This document shows, one piece after another, positions 22,490-31,860 of a stretch of 64,000 bases of DNA (positions are counted from its first letter, which is position 1; each line of letters opens with the position of its first letter). The position numbers were made by a program, and so were the translations under genes. The stretch comes from Symsagittifera roscoffensis (lineage: Eukaryota; Xenacoelomorpha; Acoela; Convolutidae), in contig NC_087069.1 in assembly GCF_963678635.1 (NCBI RefSeq), positions 15,164,660-15,228,659 of the forward strand. Reading direction: 5' to 3'. The notes under the pieces are model-generated. The model was not told the origin of the DNA. It worked only from the letters and a program-made list of their open reading frames with translations, and did no database searches.

Positions 22490-23341
22490 ATGGAAATCCC
22501 CACCAGCTCTACAACGGAAGAAGACTTCAAGCCTCAGAGGACGAAAATGAAGCGAGGTTCGACAAGCGGGCAGACCTGGGAAGTGGACGTCGGCAAAGAA
22601 TGGGTCTCGAATGAACACCAGGCCACTGGGAAGCAAGTGACTAGCGATCCTCTTGAGAAGAATAAAACGAGGAACACCTCCCGACCGTGGTGGGTGGCCC
22701 TGGAAACATTGCAGGAATTGGAAGACTGCCTAAAGAAGCTCGACAGTGGAGTGTCACGCAAACGGCGCAACTGGGCTACCCAGCAGAAGGCTGACATCAA
22801 CAAATTGGAATTGGGGAGCCAACTGAAGAGAACTTGGCAGAACTTGTTAAAGGATCATTTTGAAGAAGCGATGAGAACATCCTCATCGGCATCGCCGTTG
22901 ATGGCAAATCCCTTCATTAGAACCGCAGGACAACTGATGTTCGCGTGGAGCCTGTTGGGAATAGAATTAGAGACACTGACTTCGTACGATAAGTTCAAAT
23001 TGGATGGCAAGAATCTAGAGGTGTATCGAGTACTGATGCAACACGTTGCTAGGGATAACTCAGGCTTGAGACTGGGAAGGAGGAAAGATGCTACCTGTTT
23101 CTTGAGGTGGATAATGCCGATGATGACTGATAGTACCATCCTAGCATGTCACCAGAGAGCAATCGGAAGCAAGACGCTGGAAAAGAGAGTCTCCGCAGTC
23201 ATCTTGAATGTGTACCAGAGTACTGGGATAGAAAAGGAGGATGGTTCTAGGCAGTCTCTAGAGAGCCACAGGAAGTTAGATGAGATACGGAGATTCTACA
23301 ACAAGAAGTTCGAGGAGAAACACGACGTACACCGTAACTAG
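22490..23341 (+). CDS. Unknown 283-codon protein of the giant element
   Basis: Not recognised. It has a basic N-terminus of about 60 codons, then helical segments with many hydrophobic and basic residues (SRPWWVALETLQELEDC, FIRTAGQLMFAWSLLGIELE, DATCFLRWIMPMM). The pattern could fit a capsid-like or nucleic-acid-binding fold, but nothing specific supports that. Same strand as all its neighbours. Confidence 0.35.
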   Translation: MEIPTSSTTEEDFKPQRTKMKRGSTSGQTWEVDVGKEWVSNEHQATGKQVTSDPLEKNKTRNTSRPWWVALETLQELEDCLKKLDSGVSRKRRNWATQQKADINKLELGSQLKRTWQNLLKDHFEEAMRTSSSASPLMANPFIRTAGQLMFAWSLLGIELETLTSYDKFKLDGKNLEVYRVLMQHVARDNSGLRLGRRKDATCFLRWIMPMMTDSTILACHQRAIGSKTLEKRVSAVILNVYQSTGIEKEDGSRQSLESHRKLDEIRRFYNKKFEEKHDVHRN

Positions 23342-23547
23342 GCTTCGTCAGGAGAGTACTTGAAACCCAACAAAAAGGGAGAGTACCAGTATGTGTCTGG
23401 AGTGATGGGGATGGCATACAACCCTTTCTTGGACTTGGAGGCTGGAGGTGCCCACAGAAACTACGAGGTAGCGGAGCTACTAAAGTTCTGGACAGAGAAG
23501 ATAGTGGAGATAGACACTGTGGAGAGAGAGAGAGACCTAGTCTAGGT

Positions 23548-25320
23548 TTGATTCTCGAGAAAACACCGGAAGTAATAAAGAGTAGTAAAAGAGTCGAACT
23601 AAAAATGGGTAACGGGAACGGCATGTTGACCACGAATCTGGGAGTGGTGTGGAAATTGCTCAGGCCCTCCTGGTGTCCACATCCTCATGCGAGCCTGATC
23701 GAGGAAGTCACGGAGCGAGTGAGACTAGCGCCGACAGAGGATGAAGATTTGGCGACATTGAGTATAGTTCATAGACTTATCTTGCCTCATGTGAAGGAGT
23801 CAAGTGAAGTGACGAGTGGACTAGGGTCGGTGAGGAAAATGGAGCCGGGCAGTTGTCTTGACTCGACGTGTGAGAATGGCGAGCACACCTGCGATGGACG
23901 ATCATGCGTCAGGATACAGTCTTTCCAGAAAGAAGACCTAGTCACCTGGTTTGAAGACATTACCGAAAGGGAGAGAAGTGAGATACAGATAGTGACTGAG
24001 TGTTACGCGAGTACCACGGTGAACCTAGCAACAGCTCTGGGGTTCTTCTCAAGAATGTGCAGTCTCCAGTCACTGGAGAGGCTAGAGTCAGAACACCACT
24101 TGGTGACCGCGTTGAGCGTGGAGTCATGGCCCGGGGTGTTGCAAGTGACCCAGAAACACATCAAGAGTTGGAAGGTTGGACTCGAAGCGGAGATGGGATT
24201 TCCCATGAGCGAAGCCTATGGTCTGCCTCTATATGCGAAGTCCCTAGTGGGGTCAGTGATGGCCAACCTATGTGGCAGCCACTATCCATTACACATGGCG
24301 ATGGTAGAAGTATCCAGCCAAAGGGTATTGATAGACAAAGCCTTCTCAGTGCCCAAATGCGTAAGACTGGCTCGGATGTCGCATCATTCACACAAGCTGT
24401 TGAGGAAGATCCGAGGAACAGTGCCGAAAGAACAGAGGGACGGCTTGAGTGAAATCTGGGGTGAAGAACTTCTAGGTTTGGAGGGCGAAAACACAAGTGA
24501 CCACGAGAGACAAAACGTGATCGGGAAACCCATGGTTGGTGCTCCAAACTTGGAAGAGATCGACGTGATACACGAGAAAATGATGGAACTTGAGCCTCTC
24601 CTAGAAGCCTCAGGAGAACGCACTCTTAGGAGCATCGACCTCATACATGGGGATTGTCCATGCCACTGTCTGGCGCAGACAGTGTGGTACCCAGACCACG
24701 CCAATCTCTGCCTGATCTGGAATGTGGAAGAAATCAGGTCGTTGGGACTGCCCAATCATCAGCAAAAGGTGATCATCTTGGTGGTGAGCACGATGCTGGC
24801 TCTACGATGGATTGAAGAAAATATAGCAAATTATCGGGAATCGAAGACGCCAACGGCAGAGTCGATTCACGCGATAGATTACAGCAGGAGACTTGAGTTG
24901 TTCGAGACCGCATGCAAGGTATTCGACATACCAATGGAAGTCAGACACATGTGGAGCCGATTGAGGTTCTTTCCTTGGTTTCGCGCGACGTTGACGTCCT
25001 GGTTATACGTGGCGACGAAGGATCACATGAGGAAACATCAAAAGGAATATCGACAGTTCCAGGCCGAGATAGGACCAGATGCCTTCAAGAGACCTCTGCT
25101 GACCCATCGAAATGCGATCACGACGGGGTGGAAAAGAGTGGGTAGAGTATCCAGAAACAACACTAGAGCGAGGGAGTCGATACTAGAGGAGGACCTGGCG
25201 AAGAATGTAAGCCTGAGTCTTCACAATTCCTTTCTGTTTGAACCGGGAGTCGAAGGTGAAGAGCTTACCGAATCAAGCGAAGAGATTGCAGGAGCAAAGG
25301 GAGTGGATGCGATCCTATGA
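23548..25320 (+). CDS. Unknown 590-codon protein with clustered Cys/His
   Basis: A short ORF precedes it (23360-23545). The 590-codon protein is not recognised. It has two cysteine clusters: SCLDSTCENGEHTCDGRSC at about codons 105-125 and DCPCHCLAQTVWYPDHANLC at about 375-395, both possible metal sites. The rest is helical, with a basic, aromatic region near the C-terminus (MRKHQKEYRQF) and an acidic end. It is the last gene before the inverted end repeat. Function unknown. Confidence 0.4.
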   Translation: MILEKTPEVIKSSKRVELKMGNGNGMLTTNLGVVWKLLRPSWCPHPHASLIEEVTERVRLAPTEDEDLATLSIVHRLILPHVKESSEVTSGLGSVRKMEPGSCLDSTCENGEHTCDGRSCVRIQSFQKEDLVTWFEDITERERSEIQIVTECYASTTVNLATALGFFSRMCSLQSLERLESEHHLVTALSVESWPGVLQVTQKHIKSWKVGLEAEMGFPMSEAYGLPLYAKSLVGSVMANLCGSHYPLHMAMVEVSSQRVLIDKAFSVPKCVRLARMSHHSHKLLRKIRGTVPKEQRDGLSEIWGEELLGLEGENTSDHERQNVIGKPMVGAPNLEEIDVIHEKMMELEPLLEASGERTLRSIDLIHGDCPCHCLAQTVWYPDHANLCLIWNVEEIRSLGLPNHQQKVIILVVSTMLALRWIEENIANYRESKTPTAESIHAIDYSRRLELFETACKVFDIPMEVRHMWSRLRFFPWFRATLTSWLYVATKDHMRKHQKEYRQFQAEIGPDAFKRPLLTHRNAITTGWKRVGRVSRNNTRARESILEEDLAKNVSLSLHNSFLFEPGVEGEELTESSEEIAGAKGVDAIL

Positions 25321-25612
25321 ACAGCTGAAGGCTTGGGAGGAGATTGTGATCAGCTCCGATGATGAAGAGGCACCATTGAAACAGATCACAGTGTCAAATA
25401 TATCTGGGTCGGGTACCTCGAGGGCGAAGAACACGAGGTGAGCCGGTGGCTCAAAAGGAAATTCTAGAGTCTTGAGTCTTGAGAGGGAGGGGGCTCGAGG
25501 GTGAACTTGGATGAAATCTGGGTTCACGAAAAAAATTTTAACAAATGAGATATTGTTATTAATATGCTATATCTATTATATAAATCAAAATGCTGCATGA
25601 TAATTTCCTGAT

Positions 25613-26516
25613 GTAACATTCGTCTACTGCAGTCACACATGAGGCTTAAGAAAAATAGGCCCTATAACCACTGGCTCAAGGGTCAGGGACACCATCTCTT
25701 GTGTTTTTCTACCTCAAGAACGGTCGGAGCCAGTTCGGTTCGTTTGTGACATGAGACTACGACCCGTTACAGCTTAAAGGCTACTACTAAAATATCCCCC
25801 CACTCTAGAATTAGAAACGTCCCCATACTTAGGTCTCTAGATACCCAAAATACATGAACGCCGTTAAAAACCGGGTTAGAACAATCCGTTAAGTTTATTT
25901 TTATTAGACAGTGGAACTTTGATCCATTTCAGATGGATCAAACTAAAACTCGCCTTACCTCAACATAACAATTATAAAACACACTCTAGAAATTTAAATT
26001 AGTACTCACATTGTGGCACGCTCAAGAAAGGGAAGTACTTCAGTCGGTAATCAACTCGAGAATTAAATAATGTAACTAAATGAGTTTAATGTTAGTCAGT
26101 TTCAATAACAAGAACAAGTTTTTACTCTAGACTGTAAGTTCTCGTGAACCATTGGGACACTCTAGCTGTCCACCTTTCCACCGAAGGTTCACTCTGGTCC
26201 AGTTAATAATAGTACTCCAGTCACAACAATCCAGTTCGTGGGAATGCGCTCGTCTCTGTTTCAGATGGGACAGCTCTACTCTCGATTATTATTGCTACTG
26301 AAATTGCGAATAGCAATTTCCCACTGATTTTTCTAGCAACTTTCCCGCGATTGTCACTCGATCGTTCTGACTTCTCTTTTCTGATTTTCAGTTATCGCGA
26401 GAAAATCGTGCATGACAGGTTCCATTCGAAATTTTGAAAAACCAAATTTCACTCCAAAATCAAGTGTTTTTTGCTTCTCTCAAGGTCAAACTTCCGAATA
26501 TGACCGACTGGCACAT
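25613..26516 (-). repeat. Right inverted copy of the end repeat
   Basis: This is the reverse complement of 4651-5545, with the outer end at the bases GACTGGCACAT (26506-26516) and the inner end at atgtaacatt (25611-25620). Similarity is roughly 75-80% by eye with several small indels. Landmarks found in both: ggcttaagaaaaataggccc, cctcaagaacggtcggagcc and gatccatttcagatggatc. Confidence 0.85.
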
Positions 26517-26726
26517 GATTCAAGGTGTGTGCAGACTTTGATTGCTGTTTAGCGATAGTGTGAAAATTTTATATGGTTGTGAATTTTGGAAGGTAGATAA
26601 ACTTAAGTCTGCTGCAAACTTCTGTAAATGACCACTGGCACTGTATCTTGAGTGACACTCGGGTTTCTGGGGATTCACTGACAGAGGCAGCACGCGATGA
26701 GGACATCGTTCTTGAGTCCGGGGAGT
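26517..26726. other. Spacer between inverted and direct end repeats
   Basis: 210 bases with no match to the LINE on either side and no recognised coding. Its origin is unknown: it could be element sequence or an older target. Confidence 0.5.
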
Positions 26727-26928
26727 ATGTGCCAATCGGTCATATCTGGAAGTTTGACCTTGAGGGACACGAAAATACGTGATTTTGGAGTGAAGTTTTA
26801 TTTTTCAAAATTTCGAATGGAGCCTGTCATGCTCAGTTTTCTCGCAACAACTGAAAACACAAAGTGAAAAATCAGAACGACCGAATTTACAATTGCGGGA
26901 AAATACTTAAGATAACAGCAGGAAATTG
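26727..26928 (+). repeat. Partial direct copy of the end repeat
   Basis: It matches 4650-4851 in the same orientation with about eight differences in 202 bases by eye, much closer than the inverted copy. Its right edge (gaaattg) abuts LINE sequence directly. Confidence 0.9.
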
Positions 26929-27139
26929 TTTTCTGTTTTCGGTTGGTGATAAAGGAATTGATCATTTCTATAGCTTCTTCGGAAAAATTTAACCCTTTTA
27001 GTTTTTGTTTAAGATAAGTATGATCAATAGAATCAAATGCTTTAGAGAGATCCAGTATGGAACATGCTACAGTTTTGTTGTTGTCTATTGCTTTTCTGAA
27101 TGCTTCAGTGCAATAAAGAATAGCGTCGATTGTTGCCAT
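26929..27139 (-). pseudogene. LINE reverse transcriptase, N-terminal half
   Basis: The minus strand encodes MATIDAILYCTEAFRKAI, then CSILDLSKAFDSIDHTYL (motif with the first catalytic Asp) and INSFITNRKQK. This is the region just upstream of the GVPQGS box of Jockey/CR1-type RTs. The next LINE sequence is at 4650 and resumes just after where the ADD box should be, so about 60 codons holding GVPQGS and ADD are absent between the halves. The 5' side of this LINE ends at about 27,139, so the copy was 5'-truncated. Confidence 0.85.
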
Positions 27140-27149
27140 GACAATTAAA

Positions 27150-27230
27150 TTGATGTATTATCATTTAGATTAGTTTATTGTAAAAATCCTGACAATGCGC
27201 ATAGTTGCGAAAACGTTTGAAATTTTTTTT
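27150..27230 (+). repeat. Fragment of the Penelope-like element leader
   Basis: The string catttagattagtttattg followed by taaaaatcctgac and atagttgcgaaaacgtttg repeats 300-362 with few changes. It is in the same orientation as the element at the start of the window. Confidence 0.75.
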
Positions 27231-27530
27231 TTAACCAAAAATTTCTATTTTAAACCTATTTGAAAGTTTTGGTAGTCCTAATTTTCCACGTTTTTTCTTG
27301 AACATTTTCTCTATGTATTTTCTCTTCCATTTTTGTTGGCTTGCATTCCATCCTTTGTTAGTGATATTTTGCAACTGGTACAAAGCTACGTTTTACTTCT
27401 GTGTGTAATTTTTATAAACTTGATACTGTTGGCAAACAGAATACTGTTAAAAAAAGTAAACTGGAATTTTAACGCATAAAAATTTATCGGTTGGATACTT
27501 GCTGTTTTTCAAAAATTGTTTTTTTTTTTC
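27231..27530 (+). other. Upstream region/5' intron of rap1
   Basis: This is T-rich non-coding sequence. It ends in a polypyrimidine tract and CAG acceptor (27530-27532), ten bases before the rap1 start codon, so a 5' UTR exon must lie further upstream. I cannot locate it. Confidence 0.5.
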
Positions 27531-27542
27531 AGGTTTTGTCAT

Positions 27543-28999
27543 ATGATCAGGGAGTATAAACTAGTAGTTCTGGGGAGCGGCGGCGTTGGGAAAAGTGCTC
27601 TGGTGAGTGAAGTGCTTGGTTTATTCATATCAAACTTTTTCAACCTAACTCATTGATTTCTTTAACCAAACTTAATGATTTTTTTGCAGACTGTGCAATT
27701 CGTCCAAGGTATTTTTGTGGAGAGATATGATCCTACAATTGAAGATAGCTACCGGAAGGTAAGAACCAATGTGAAGTGTTCAATTTGTCGTAAGTCTGAA
27801 AAGTCATTTTGATTTCAAAGCTAACTGTTTTTTGATCTTTAATTTTGAAAGCACCAAAATAACGGAATAGGTTAAAGAACGTAATCGCTAAATTGATGTT
27901 TTAGAGTGTAGATGTCGACGGTGTGATGTACATGCTAGAAATATTAGATACTGCGGGAACGGTAATTTAAAATATCTCAAATAATTTTTACCAAGTTGCT
28001 TGTGTTAAAAATTTGTTCTTTAGGAGCAATTCACTGCAATGAGAGACCTTTATGTGAAGAACGGCGAAGGCTTTCTTTTAGTCTATTCCATTGTTAACCA
28101 GGCATCTTTCAATGAGCTGCTGGATATTCGAGAGCATGTTACCCGTGTCAAAGACTCTCAGGATGTGAGTGTTTTTTTAAAATTATTATTTCCTCGAAAC
28201 ATTTTTCATGCCAATCGTTTTTTTTTCACTTATCATTCGATATCACATAGTTGGTCTTAGAAGTATCTCTTAAACTGGACATAACTAAAAAGTTAAGTTC
28301 GGTTTGAATTAAACTAAAAATCGAAATATTTCATGATTTTTTTGAACAGGTGGCAATGGTTCTAGTCGGCAATAAATGCGATCTCGATAGTGAAAGAGTG
28401 GTTGGAAGGGACCAGGGCAATAATCGAGCCAAGCAATTCAATTGCAACTTCTTTGAAGTGTCAGCGAAGAATAAAATAAACGTGCATGAGGTAAGTGAGT
28501 ATCAAATTATTTGTCGGCAATTGAAGCAATGTGGCTTAGAAAAGTGTACTTCAAAATTTTAGAAAGATTTTGTGAAAGTGAAGTGAGCAAACTAATTTGA
28601 GACATCAAAATGTAGTCTTATTAAGCTCGCATTTTTAGGATCGCTTTTATCCCCCCCTCTCTTTTCAATCCTCAATGGTTCATCCCACATTTGTTGTTTG
28701 TTTTGTTTTGTATTAATTGAGAAAAACTTTTATTTGCATAAAATCTTTTGAATTTTTTATTAACCCGATTAATAGCAAACGTTTATTAACGAGCAGCATA
28801 CCTAACATGCCGTAAATTTAGTTTCTAAAAGCTGCTTCATTTTTGTTTATTTTTTCATTTTTTGTTGAAGATTTTCTACGACCTTGTGCGAACGATAAAC
28901 AAACTGAGTCCGTCCAAATTCACGAAGACCAAGAGCTCCAAAAGACAGAAAGGAAGGAAGCAGGGCAATAACAGAGCGGGTGGATGCGTACTCTTATGA
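27543..28999 (+). CDS. rap1: Rap1-like small GTPase, six coding exons
   Basis: Exons are 27543-27602, 27690-27758, 27905-27961, 28024-28164, 28350-28490 and 28871-28999, all with GT..AG borders and all introns in phase 0, giving 198 residues. Visible motifs: P-loop GSGGVGKS, effector loop YDPTIEDSY, switch II DTAGTEQFTAM with the Rap-specific threonine where Ras has glutamine, NKCD, and SAK. The C-terminus is a lysine-rich tail and the CaaX box CVLL, which predicts geranylgeranylation. Rap1 cycles between GTP and GDP at membranes and controls adhesion and junctions. The protein is about 14 residues longer than vertebrate Rap1, in the hypervariable tail, and starts MIREYK instead of MREYK. A possible ATTAAA polyadenylation signal is at 29165. 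It looks intact. Confidence 0.97.
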
Positions 29000-30240
29000 G
29001 AGCATCTTATATCCTCAGTTCTATCTCTCATTATTGAAGCTCATATCAGCTTTCTCTTTTTCTATACTATTATCCAGTTTTGACTGATAAGATTGACGTG
29101 TTTAAATGTAAAACGGAATCAATTCAAGTACGAAGATCTTAAACGCTGTTCTAAGCTTTTTCAGATTAAATTTTTTCTGGTGAGATCATTTCAACTCTCC
29201 GGTATGAATTTTAATATAGAATTGTAATACCTTTTGATCAAGATAAGATCTCTCTTTGTATTTGAATTGAGTTGTTAATTATGATGCAAGTGATACGAAA
29301 AACTCGTGATAGGAAATTCATTTGAAATGCTTTCGCTTAAGAGTCTTTGTCATGAACTTGCTTCTTCTGATTTTGCTTTGAGATTTGGAGTAAATTTACA
29401 ATATTTAGAGCTGTTCTCAATGAAAAGTGTCAAATCTGCCAAGAATCTTAAACATTTGATTGCTATTCAAAAGAGCATCTTATTTTTGGCATATCTGTTA
29501 TTTGGTCTTCATTTTGTCCGAGCGATTAATTTTTTCAAATGCAAACGTTTTCTATTTTGTTTACATAAAATATTAAAATAATATGTGAATGAACTGTGAA
29601 ATGATTATTGAGTCGTTAGATTAAAATGGTTGAAAATTCGCGTTGGTTTTTATTGGTATGCTTGAACATAAGAGTAATGGCTTCGTAAGTGTTCAAGTAA
29701 CTTTGTTCAGTTGATTCACAAAATGACTTTTGTCGTGAGAAATTCCTCCCAATACTTGTTATTTTGTCCACGGAGTTTAACAACCTGCATGTGTAGTACA
29801 GTATTATGAGTTGATTTATACATGTCTAATTTATTACGGTCAAAAGCCGATAATACAATTGAAACTAGTTTAGATAACGTGTTTTGATCTCTGAATAGGG
29901 TTGATTAATTACAAGGTTTAGACTGTCAAATCAGCGAGATCAAATTTGCTTTGTTTGATTATCTTACGGATTGCTAAATCAATATAATCGAAATGAGAAA
30001 GAAATCGACTTCTAATCGATGTTTTATAGACTTGTAAACAACGCTTGAATCAAGCACTAGACAAGTTTCTGATCAAGTGTAGGGGTTTTGAAAAGTGTAT
30101 GTATGCTGATGAAATGAATTTTGTGATCTCTATGTCCTAGCTATAACCCGATTGATGTCAAAGCGACCACAGAAAGTCATGTGTTCTTTTTGTATTGCAT
30201 TCAGTCCTACTCAATTCAGGATCAACCGTAGTGGAGGGGG
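29000..30240. other. rap1 3' UTR and intergenic AT-rich DNA
   Basis: There is no credible gene. ATTAAA occurs at about 29,165 and 29,572, either of which could end the rap1 transcript. The open frames here are short and without protein-like composition. Confidence 0.5.
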
Positions 30241-30255
30241 ACGTCTTTCTTTTTA

Positions 30256-30278
30256 GAAAGAAAGAAAGAAAGAAAGAA
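30256..30278 (+). repeat. (AAAG)n microsatellite
   Basis: About five and a half perfect aaag units. Confidence 0.95.
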
Positions 30279-30717
30279 TTTATTTCTTCAGACATACAAA
30301 TACATTTACAAAAAAAATAAAACAAGTTAAGCAATCAAATTTTGCTAAAGGTACGTATTATCCGAAGAGGATAGACTAAGGGCAAATTAGATGCCCATTA
30401 AATGTCTAAGCAATATATACTAACTGAGACAGAACGTTATTTTTAGGCGTATTTTTGTAAGTATTAGCAAGTATTTTTGTAAGTATTTGGAAAATTTCAT
30501 ATTTTTACAAAAATGGCGTTTTCTCGAAAACTAGCTTCTTCTGGAAGGTCATATTTTTGGGGTGGAATCGGAGCGTCAGATGGGTCTCTGGAAGCATCCA
30601 GAATAAACACTGATTTTTGAAAAGAAAAAAATCTATTTCTCATTATTATTTTTATAGTAATTGTTAAATTTCAAATTTTTTTCTCAAATATTTTTTTTCA
30701 TTTTTTTTTGAGGTAGC

Positions 30718-30850
30718 CTGTCTGTCTCACCTTGAGGAGGCGGATGACTCTGGGACCTTCCAACCGCGAACGAAGTGGGCTTCGAACACAGTACTCTCGT
30801 AACGAGAGGCGCTCGCCTTACCCCACTCGGCCACGGCTGCTCCACATACA
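30718..30850 (-). repeat. tRNA-Ser/Leu-derived SINE
   Basis: The reverse complement begins gcagccgtggccgagtgg, holding an A box (TGGCCGAGTGG at 30823-30833), and has a B box (TGTTCGAAGCCC at 30777-30788) with a long anticodon/variable region as in class II tRNAs. The tail then departs from any tRNA (cttcgttcgcggttggaag). Pol III promoter boxes plus an unrelated tail indicate a SINE rather than a working tRNA. Confidence 0.65.
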
Positions 30851-30855
30851 TCTAT

Positions 30856-31188
30856 CACGTGGGCAGGGGCGGATTTATGTGGGGGGGGGGGGGTTTGGAC
30901 GCCCCCCCCCCCCCCCCCTCAGGGATTCGACCCCCTGCCGACCCAAAGGGTCCCCCCTGTGATACTTTTTCAGAAATCCATTTTTGGCCGACCGAGCCTA
31001 AAATTTTTCTAAAGGCGCCAATATATACTAACTTTGAGGGGGAGCGCGCGCCAAATAGGGGCAAAACTGCTTCGGGAGAGCTCGAAAAATCAATTTGGTC
31101 GACCTAAAAAAAAGGTCAAAATTTTCGATTTTTTTTGAAAATCCGCTCCCCCCCTCGAGAAAATCCTAGATCCGCCCCTGCACATGGG
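30856..31188. mobile_element. hAT-type MITE with 8-bp target duplication
   Basis: The element proper is 30864-31180 (317 bp). Its ends are CAGGGGCGGAT and, on the other strand, CAGGGGCGGATCTAGGATTT, typical hAT termini. Flanking 8-mers are cacgtggg and cacatggg (one mismatch), the hAT duplication length. It encodes nothing; G and C homopolymers fill its left end. A diverged relative is at about 38,925-39,220. Confidence 0.85.
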
Positions 31189-31860
31189 ACGTTTTTTTTA
31201 ATCCAGACAAGGGGTTGCAGCTGACGCATCGGTGATTGACAATGTAAAAAATACGCCTAATTTTGGTTCGAGCTTGTCAACAGCACTATCAGCTTCAAAA
31301 TAGAAAATACGAAATTAGCCAACGGTCGCGACTTGGCAATGGCGGGTTTGAAGTTGGCGTTTGAAGTTGACTGGTAATGGTTGTGTCTGCTAAATACCGG
31401 TCTGCTAGAAAATCTAGGACCATCTGTCATGAGGGTTTTTCCTTGATTAAGTGTCAATGAAAGACAAATTGAGTCAATGAAAGAAGTAACAAGAGACAAA
31501 AATACTTTCAAGAACAAAAGTTGCATCTTGAATAGAATTATTATTTTAAGGCAGTTTAGTTAGTGAAATTTGCAACGAATAATAAGACTATTTTCGGTTC
31601 TAATTAATGAATCAAAAATTAATAGAAAGCACCAGATTACCAGATCAAAGAGAGTCTCTTAGTAGCCCGAAAAATAAGGTATAATCTCCGATATTGCGAT
31701 ACAACTGAAAGTTTATGGCTATCATTGAGATTAGGATGTTTTCCAGCGGGAGAAGCCTTTATTACCGTACCGCACATTTTGTCTCAATCTTAATTTAACG
31801 CTGGTTTCCGGCACATTTTCCTCAAGTTGTTCTTTTGTTGGGACAATCGTTTCGTTAAAT
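31189..31860. other. Intergenic AT-rich DNA
   Basis: No gene, RNA or clear repeat seen. Confidence 0.4.

Larger units (their letters stand above)
4651..26928 (+). mobile_element. Giant Ty3/Gypsy-related fossil with inverted and direct end repeats
   Basis: This is about 22.3 kb inserted into a LINE, with all recognisable genes on the plus strand. Parts in order: end repeat (4651-5545), leader, minisatellite, gag, retropepsin, RT/RNase H, integrase, macro domain, coiled-coil protein, two SGNH-like domains, several unknown ORFs, an inverted copy of the end repeat (25613-26516), a 210-bp spacer, and a partial direct copy of the end repeat (26727-26928). The pol order PR-RT-RH-INT and the motifs are Ty3/Gypsy. 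The inverted ends and the cargo are not usual for that family. It is broken, with roughly six to ten breaks. The inverted end copies are about 75-80% alike by eye, so old. The direct pair is about 96% alike by eye, so younger. Confidence 0.85.

Noticed and set aside
4651-26928. Giant element as a Polinton or DIRS element
   Set aside because: There is no PolB, capsid or packaging ATPase motif and no tyrosine recombinase. The integrase sits after RNase H in a Gypsy-type pol.
27543-28999. rap1 as a processed pseudogene
   Set aside because: It has five canonical introns and an intact frame.
29306-29581. 91-codon ORF after rap1
   Set aside because: Biased AT-driven composition, no motif, and it lies in the likely 3' UTR or intergenic DNA.
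30732-31107. ORFs over the SINE and MITE
   Set aside because: They are produced by G and C runs in the hAT MITE and the tRNA-derived SINE.
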